Part shown: positions 57,984 through 64,000 of the stretch, piece after piece
How positions within the stretch are numbered: the first letter of the stretch is position 1
Layout of the letters: every line of letters starts with the position of its first letter
Assembly: GCF_009727055.1 (NCBI RefSeq)
Contig: NC_052357.1
Location: 21,448,166-21,512,165 of the forward strand
Length of the DNA stretch: 64,000 nucleotides
DNA from: Benincasa hispida
Lineage: Eukaryota; Streptophyta; Magnoliopsida; Cucurbitales; Cucurbitaceae
Reading direction: 5' to 3'
Notes under the pieces: generated by a model
Seen by the model: the letters and a program-made list of their open reading frames with translations, nothing else
What the model was told of the DNA's origin: nothing
Database searches by the model: none
Program-made: the position numbers and the translations under genes

Positions 57984-59190
57984 TGGTTGATAAAAAACCT
58001 AATTTAAATTGTTTTGGTTCAATACTAATTAATTAGCTTATGCTAATAAGGTGTTTGATGATTTTTCTCTAAAGGTAGGGGTGAATTCATCTTGACAAGG
58101 AATCTTGTATTATGATATGACCTTGTAGCCCCGATTTATTTGGAGAATATATGGCTTAGAGCAGTTCTTTATTAAACCACATACCTTCATTATAGAAAGC
58201 TATTGAGATTATAAGGAAGAAATTTAATAAACTAAAACTAGCCATGGTTGTTGGAGTGATCCACAAAAGGTAATCTTGGGAGCCCTATCAATATCTGTCT
58301 TTTTTATCTTATTATTTCGTGAGGTGAAGTATATGAAAAATCCACTTTTGTTAGTATTCTCTGTTAAAACAATTAATGCAGATTTTAGGGCACATTTAGG
58401 TAAAAGGTTAGAAATTAGAACATATTCTCGTTCTTTGTTTATGATTAATTAAAATTTATTTAGTTGATTGGCTAATTTACTATTAGAGTTAAATTATGAT
58501 GATTTATAAAAGATTTTGTGTTTTATTTTTTTTTCATTAGAAGATTGAAATGATGAGATCCATTAGAGCTGCATATTTATCTATAATTTACCTATAATTT
58601 ATCTTAAATTTTGCTATTGTGTTTAAATTTTCAAAATGTGTCCCTTCGCAAAAGTTTGTAAACATAAGTAACTATGTATGAATGAAAATGTAGATGTACA
58701 AGGATTTTGGTGTATAATGAAAATTAGAATATAGTCCGTGGGTATTTTCGTCTTCAAAGTAGAATCTCAAATTAAAGTCATGATCTAGTAGCTGACAAAT
58801 CAGAATTGGAATTGACTAAATATGTCAAGTAGGGATTAAAACTCACTTAACCTTATGCATTTTATATTCATGCTACTATACTTAATTATATTGTATTTTA
58901 TATTTTAACCAACTTTTATTGAATATTATTTTTTGATTTCTTTTATTGTTTTATATTTATTATTTATTTTAGTTGTAAACAAACGTGGTATAGTAAGTCT
59001 TGCTTGAAATTAAATAGTTTTATATGATGTTTTTGAAGAATGCAAATAAAATTATTTGTGACATTAAAGTTACAAAAGTTTATGATTATAGCTCTTATTA
59101 ATAATAAATAGCAATAAGGAATTGTTATAAAAATATAATGACATTTAAAAAAGCTATAGTAACATATACAAAACAAGGATTGCAACAAGT
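57984..59190. other. AT-rich interior of CACTA-1, nothing coding
   Basis: Stop-rich DNA. Minus-strand frame 58964-59188 is Cys/Phe/Ile-rich low complexity and is not called. Dense subterminal repeats begin at about 59200. Confidence 0.55.
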
Positions 59191-59199
59191 TTACCGTTA

Positions 59200-59652
59200 T
59201 GAAAAATGCTATTAAATAACAATCATGACATTAAATTTATGCAATAGAAAGTGTTTTATAACGTTTTTTTATAGTATTAAAAAACTTGCTATAGTATGTC
59301 GAGGACTTTCAATAACATTAACTATGACAGCGTCTTTAAAACGCTATGAAAATGCTTTTATAGCTTCTTTACAATGCTATTAAAAACACTATAGAAGTCT
59401 TTTATAGTGCTTTTGTGCAGCTATCAAAAATGCTATAAAAGACTTTCTATAGCGTTTTGTTTCACGCTATGAAAAGTTTTCATAACATTAATTTTGCGCT
59501 ATCGCAAATAGACTTTTTATAGCGTTGAAAAAATGTTGTGGAAAGTCAAGGACTTTTAATAACATAGGCTATGACCGCATTTCGAAAACCCTATGGAAAG
59601 TCTACAATAACGTTTTTTTTTAACGCTATTGTATGTGATATTATTTATAGTG
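59200..59652. repeat. Right subterminal repeats of CACTA-1
   Basis: More than ten direct and inverted copies of a roughly 10-base word (gctat(a/g)aaa(a/g) / ttttatagcg) ending in TAGTG. In CACTA elements such words are the transposase-binding sites. Confidence 0.8.
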
Positions 59653-60005
59653 ATCTCACCCTATTGCTCAACCCGGAATTATGGAGGCACTAATCAATGA
59701 AAATAACTTTGAGCTAAAATCGGGGTTAATTCAAATGGTCAGAGAGATTGCTTTTAGAGGATGCCCTACTAAAGTGTTGGGTTTTATGCCCTAAAACTCA
59801 TAGATAATGAATGTAATTAAATGACCGTCATTAATGAATAGTTATTAATGTTTTTATCAACAAGTGTTATAGATGTTTTATTTAATTTTGTCTTATTAAC
59901 CCTAAAATCGAATAAACTAACATCTTAGGCTGTCTTATGAGTCTTGAATTGTATGTAGAGATATATAGGGATCAATGTTCAAGATACAACCTAAAGGCTC
60001 TAAAG

Positions 60006-60743
60006 CTATGAAGCACAGATAATTCATGTGAGGCAAAGAATTTGTATCAGACACATATCGGATACCGATACTTCCAGATACTTTCTAGATACGTCTCTGA
60101 CACGTGATTTGACGTATTTATTTCTACGTGTATGTTTTTTAAAGAGAAAAGACAAACAATTCATCTAATTTTTTCCAATCTAAAACTAGACAACTTATTT
60201 AAAAAGCCCACTACTCGAGTCCAAAACAATAAATAAATAAATAACGAACCAAACCCTAGACTAGAATCATCTAATCTCCATCTTCACATTTGAGTCCCAC
60301 GAAGTTTACCAAAATATAAACCATTTGGATATCTTCAACAATTCAATGAAGAAGTTATTCGTTTATCTTCATACTTCTTCCTCTAATCTTCTTTTTCTTC
60401 TTCTTTGCAATATGAGTCACTTTTCTATTGCATTTTATTAACTATTGTACTTCAACATCTTAGATGTTGCTTTTTTGTATTGTTTTTCAGTGTTTGTATT
60501 CTATTTTGTACTATTGTTATTAACTTGTATGCTAAATTTATCTATATCCTAGATTTTTTTAAAGAAAAAGCATGTATTTTTCAACGTATCAGTATCCTCG
60601 TTTTTTAGAAATATATATATTAAAAAAATAAAAAAATGATGCATCCTTAGACGTATCTGTATCTTAGTTTTTTAGAAATTGACGAATCGTTGTATCCGAT
60701 CGTATCCGTATCGTGTAGTCGTATCTGTGTCTGTGCTTCATAG
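60006..60743. mobile_element. Transposon M2 (same family as M1)
   Basis: 738 bases with ends CTATGAAGCACAGATA and ...TCTGTGCTTCATAG. Flanks ctctaaag (59998-60005) / gtctaaag (60744-60751), 7 of 8 matching. The uninterrupted site 'cctaaagggtctatggtatagg' is seen in the Copia-C 3' LTR near 40287. Large parts are nearly identical to M1 (for example around 60420-60620 versus 57361-57560). Confidence 0.85.
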
Positions 60744-61478
60744 GTCTAAAGTATAGGGATAAGGTTGGGTACGTTATCCTAGTAACACTATGGATACGAC
60801 CCACTTTGTATTTGATACAAATGTAGTGATCCAACGGGTTCGTGTAGGAGACAGTAAGCGGGGGTATCCTGTGTAATGAGTTTGCACAAAATCAGACTAC
60901 GAAATAGTAACCACTAGATGTAACTCCGTTCACTAATTAGGTTTCTATTTCAATAGGATGACCTAGAAACTTAGTCTTTTTCCTGAGTATATTATGAACT
61001 CCTGTTCACGATGGATTGTCCTTTGATTTGTATGGGTGAAAGTGGCTAGTTCGCCGACTCAATATGCCTATCATTTTGAGATAAGATCGAGTGGGCAACT
61101 GGGAACATAATCATACAATATGGATTTCACTTCTTCCAGACTTCAGGGTAAGTAATTGAGTGTTCCCTTAAATTGTGTCTCTGGGACTTGAACAAAGGGT
61201 CCTATCCTCTTACTGGTACGATAAGGGTTTCTATTTAATGGTTGGACCATAAATAGCTTGTTCATTAGAGGAGCACTGGTACTTAAGGATGTAGAAGTAA
61301 CTCAAGGGTAAAACAGTAATTTGACTCAGCTGGTGTTACGAATACTCGTGAAGGACTAACTTGTTGTTATTGGTCTATATCCATAGACACAGAAACATAT
61401 TTATAGTGAGAAAAGTGCAGTTATGGGTCTTTAGTAGAGTGTACCCACAGTTAACGAGTATTGATAAGATTCATATTG

Positions 61479-62120
61479 AAAACTATAGGTTAAAAATAAT
61501 GTGCATTAGATGCGCATTAAAACTATAGGTTAAATGAGAGAAATGTTTTTTATATGATTCAAATGGAAAATTAAATTAAATATGTGATATTTAATTGGAT
61601 AATTAATTAATTATTTAACTTAACTTAATTTAATTTAGTTTAATTTAATTTAATTTTGAATTTAATTAAATTGATTAAATCAAAACTATAGGTTAAAAAT
61701 AATGTGTACTGGATGTGCATTAAAACTACAGGTTAAATGAAAGAAATTTTCTTATATATGATTCAAATGGAAAATTAAATTAAATATGTGATATTTAATT
61801 GGATAATTAATTAAGTGAAGAATTAATTAATTATTTAACTTAATTTAATTTAATTTAATTTAATTTTGAATTTAGTTAAATTGATTAAATCAAAACTATA
61901 GGTTAAAAATAACATGTATTGGATAAGCATTAAAAATGTAGGTTAAATGAGAGAAATTTTCTTTTATATGATTCAAATGGAAAATTAAATTAAATATGTG
62001 ATATTTAATTGGATAATTAATTAAGTGAAGAATTAATTAATTATTTAACTTAAATGAATTTAATTTAATTTAATTAAATTGATAAATCAAAATTATAGGT
62101 TAAATTTAATGTACATTAGA
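61479..62120 (+). repeat. About 200-bp tandem repeat in LTR C3
   Basis: The word aaaactataggttaaa(a)ata recurs at about 61479, 61682, 61892 and 62089, giving three units of 197-210 bases, each with '(t)gatatttaattggataatt' and a (TTTAA)n-like run. It is absent from the other LTR-C copies here. Confidence 0.85.
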
Positions 62121-62720
62121 TGCACATTAAAACTATAGGTTATGTGAGAGGAAATCATTTAAATATGATTTAAATGATCATTTAATTAAATATGATTTAA
62201 TTAATATATTTTATTTTATTTTATTTAAGTTAAACAAATTAACTCTCTATTTTAGGGAAGTTACAAGAAAACGCGAGATCCATCACACGTTTTTCTCTCC
62301 TTCTTTCATCATCTCTCTAACAAAAGGATTTTATTTTCAGAGGGAGGGGCAGCCTCTCAAGCTCTCTGTGTATTTTCTTCTTCCTGATAAAAGAAAGAAA
62401 AAATTGGATAAAAGAAAGAAAAAATTGTTATGTGATGTTCCCAAATCCCAAAAGAGAAAATCCCACAAGTCTCCATAGTCTTAATTCTCTGCAAGAATAG
62501 GGAGGTTTCCAAGTGGTGGTGCCCAATCCCAATTCAACAGAGAAATTCTATAGAATTGTCAAAAGATTTGCAAGGTAGGGTTTCTTCCCCTTTATAATTA
62601 ATCTTTTTGGGAATTGCATGTTTAATCGTTATTACCTTTTATTCTAATGCAAAATTATTTTGATTTTAAATGTCATTTTTTAAAAAAGAAACGGTTCAGT
62701 GTTTTGGATTCCACTGTGCC

Positions 62721-63926
62721 TTAGGGTTTTCATTCCTTTATGAAGATCCTCATAAGCACCATAGATCTTTTCTTGAGTTTTGTGGAACAACTAAGATTAA
62801 TGAAGTTTTAAATGATACAATTAGACTAAGACTCTTTCCTTTTTCTTTGCATGATAGGGCTAAAGATTGGCTAGAGACCATATCATCGGGGAGCATCACC
62901 ACTTTGAAGGAGCTAACTCAAAAATTCTTGAATAAATACTTTCCTCCCACCAAGTCTTCTAAATTGAAGCCTATACTTGTTTCTTTTTCTCTACAACCGG
63001 ATGAACAATTATTTGAAAGTTGACAAAGGTACAAAGATCTACTTAGAAAGTGCCCACAACATGGATAACCTAGTTTGCTGTAAATACAATTCTTCTATGA
63101 TGGGTTGCATGGCAACACCAAAGCAATTCTAGATGTACTGCTATAGATCTCTTTTCTTTAACGTTACTATAGAAGATTACATTATTCTAGAAGACATGGC
63201 CACTACAAGCTATAATTGGTTAAGTGAAAGGGCCTCTACCAACAAAATAGGAGGGATTTATGAAGTTGATGAGGCAAGTGCTATTAAAGCTCAATTGACC
63301 ACAATTACTAATGCTTTGAATAAATTAACCACATGTGGTCAAGCACGTAAGTCATTATCCATAGCCTCTCTAGCAACTAAGGTAACTGAAATTCAAAAAA
63401 TTTGGGACTCACATGATATTGAGACAGTTAATTATGTTGATAAAAGAAAATATAGAGATCAACAACAACTTCCCACACACTACCACCGAGGTTTCAGAAA
63501 TCATGAAAATTTTTCTTATGCAAATAATAGGAATGTTGTGGCTCCTTCAGGTTTTCCCCAATTTGAAAAGAAACCATCCTTGGAGAAACAGATGATGGAC
63601 CTTATCAAGGTAACTAAGGAAAAAACATTTACATTGGAGAGTTCAATCCATACCATCTGGGCACTATACAAAGCCATGACAAATCTGTCCAAAACTTGGA
63701 GATGAAAATGAGTCAAGTAGCTTCTATTGTGCATACCGTGCAAAAAAGTAAGATTCCTAATTGCTTTAAGAAAAATCATAGGGAAGAATGCAAGGCAATA
63801 AATCTTAGGAGTGGCAAAGTATTGAACAAACCTCTTGTGGATGAGGATGAACCAACACAAGAGGAGGTTGAATCTCCCATAGACCATAAGCCTAAAAAAG
63901 AGAAACTTGCAGAAAAATCCGAGTAA
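62721..63926 (+). pseudogene. Gag of element G, C-terminal part (broken)
   Basis: The block to 63020 has YEDPHKHHRSFLEFC, IRLRLFPFSLHDRAKDWL and LTQKFLNKYFPP: the retrotransposon gag domain (PF03732 type) of Ty3/gypsy elements. After a stop at 63021 and a frame change, 63133-63705 continues with TSYNWLSERA, IYEVDEASAIKAQLTTI and the Asn-rich 'FRNHENFSYANNRN' region. A further frame (63696-63926) contains EECKAINLRSGKVL, the usual gag-protease boundary. The protease and beyond are outside the window. At least three lesions. Confidence 0.85.
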
Positions 63927-64000
63927 AAAAACAATCAGTACTTCTAACATTTTACCCTTTGTCCCTAATACTCTTTCATATCTTCAAAGATTTCAAAAAA

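Larger units (their letters stand above)
54045..59652. mobile_element. CACTA-1, non-autonomous CACTA transposon (5.6 kb)
   Basis: It begins CACTACAACAAATACC and ends ...TTATTTATAGTG (reverse complement CACTATAAATAA). A perfect three-base target duplication, atc, flanks it at 54042-54044 and 59653-59655. The ends are rich in subterminal words of the 'tatagc / gctata(a)aa' type, sparse on the left (54110-54150) and dense on the right (59200-59640). This is the structure of En/Spm-type elements. No transposase was seen. The cargo is a gene-like fragment (54175-54830), a Copia remnant, an M transposon and a tRNA-Cys gene. It inserted into gag of element G. Confidence 0.88.
59775..62720 (+). mobile_element. 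Solo LTR C3 (Copia-C family) inside gag of element G
   Basis: It starts TGTTGGGTTTTATGCCC after flank taaag (59770-59774) and is collinear with LTR-C ('ggatcaatgttcaagatac', 'ggatacgacccactttg', 'gggtctttag'). The 3' end is degenerate near 62715-62725, where 'ggattcc...' stands for ggattcgatccctaca, with a possible target ttagg. It is 2.9 kb long because of M2 and a tandem array (61479-62120). The gag of G resumes directly after it. Confidence 0.75.
52933..64000 (+). mobile_element. Element G: Ty3/gypsy retrotransposon (runs off the window)
   Basis: Remnant of a 5' LTR (52933-53778), a primer site and gag (53899 onward) in three blocks: 53899-54044, 59656-59774 and about 62725-63926. CACTA-1 and solo LTR C3 separate them. 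Joining the flanks gives continuous gag-like sequence, so both insertions are real. The pol part lies beyond the right edge, and element H cuts its LTR on the left. Confidence 0.75.

Noticed and set aside
59200..59652. CRISPR-like array of short repeats
   Set aside because: Repeats are short, imperfect and in both orientations. They are CACTA subterminal repeats in a plant genome, not a CRISPR array.
63516..63950. 144-codon minus-strand frame
   Set aside because: Antisense shadow of the gypsy gag region, which has clear gag words on the plus strand.

Overview
This window is nuclear DNA of a flowering plant, very probably a cucurbit (Cucumis/Benincasa/Citrullus group). The base composition is AT-rich. 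There is one plant-type C2H2 zinc-finger repressor gene, one nuclear-type tRNA-Cys gene, and a dense nest of LTR retrotransposons. The Copia gag words (such as VYILASLSD and NLNTILVVDD) and the LTR starts are ones I associate with melon-type repeats. The family assignment comes from memory and was not searched.

Layout. 1-6187: AT-rich intergenic DNA with microsatellites and degenerate repeats. 6188-6814: the only intact host protein gene, an EAR-motif single C2H2 zinc-finger protein of the ZFP5/ZFP6/ZFP8/GIS type, plus strand. 8254-13894: a broken Copia element (Copia-E: LTR, primer-binding site, gag, start of protease). It was entered by a minus-strand solo LTR (A2), which was itself entered by a plus-strand copy of the same family (A1). 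13895-17290: an LTR of a further family (F), then a DNA-transposon-like subterminal region split by a solo Athila-type LTR (D2). 18333-43519: Copia-C, about 11 kb of its own sequence spread over 25 kb. A full 10.5-kb Copia-B sits in its 5' LTR, a solo Copia-B LTR in its RNase H, a probable plastid-DNA insert at the end of its pol, and a solo Athila-type LTR (D3) in its 3' LTR. 44700-52932: two oppositely oriented Athila-like elements without recognisable pol (H and D), with a minus-strand solo LTR (J) inside D. 52933-64000: a Ty3/gypsy element (G) whose gag is cut by a 5.6-kb CACTA transposon and by a solo Copia-C LTR. Each of these carries one copy of a small inverted-repeat transposon (M). 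The CACTA also holds the tRNA-Cys gene and what looks like a captured host gene fragment.

The transposon genes are all broken by stops, frameshifts or deletions. Nothing here can make a complete retrotransposon protein. The nest order can be read from target-site duplications and from 'empty' paralogous copies inside the window.

The most unusual signals are: (1) an array of about six evenly spaced hairpins (arms TATAA/TTATA) in the untranslated leaders of both Copia-B and Copia-C; (2) a conserved two-copy leader duplication in the same elements; (3) a CACTA carrying a tRNA gene; and (4) several probable assembly artefacts, including an exact Tn5/Nextera mate-pair junction left in the sequence at 39089-39126.
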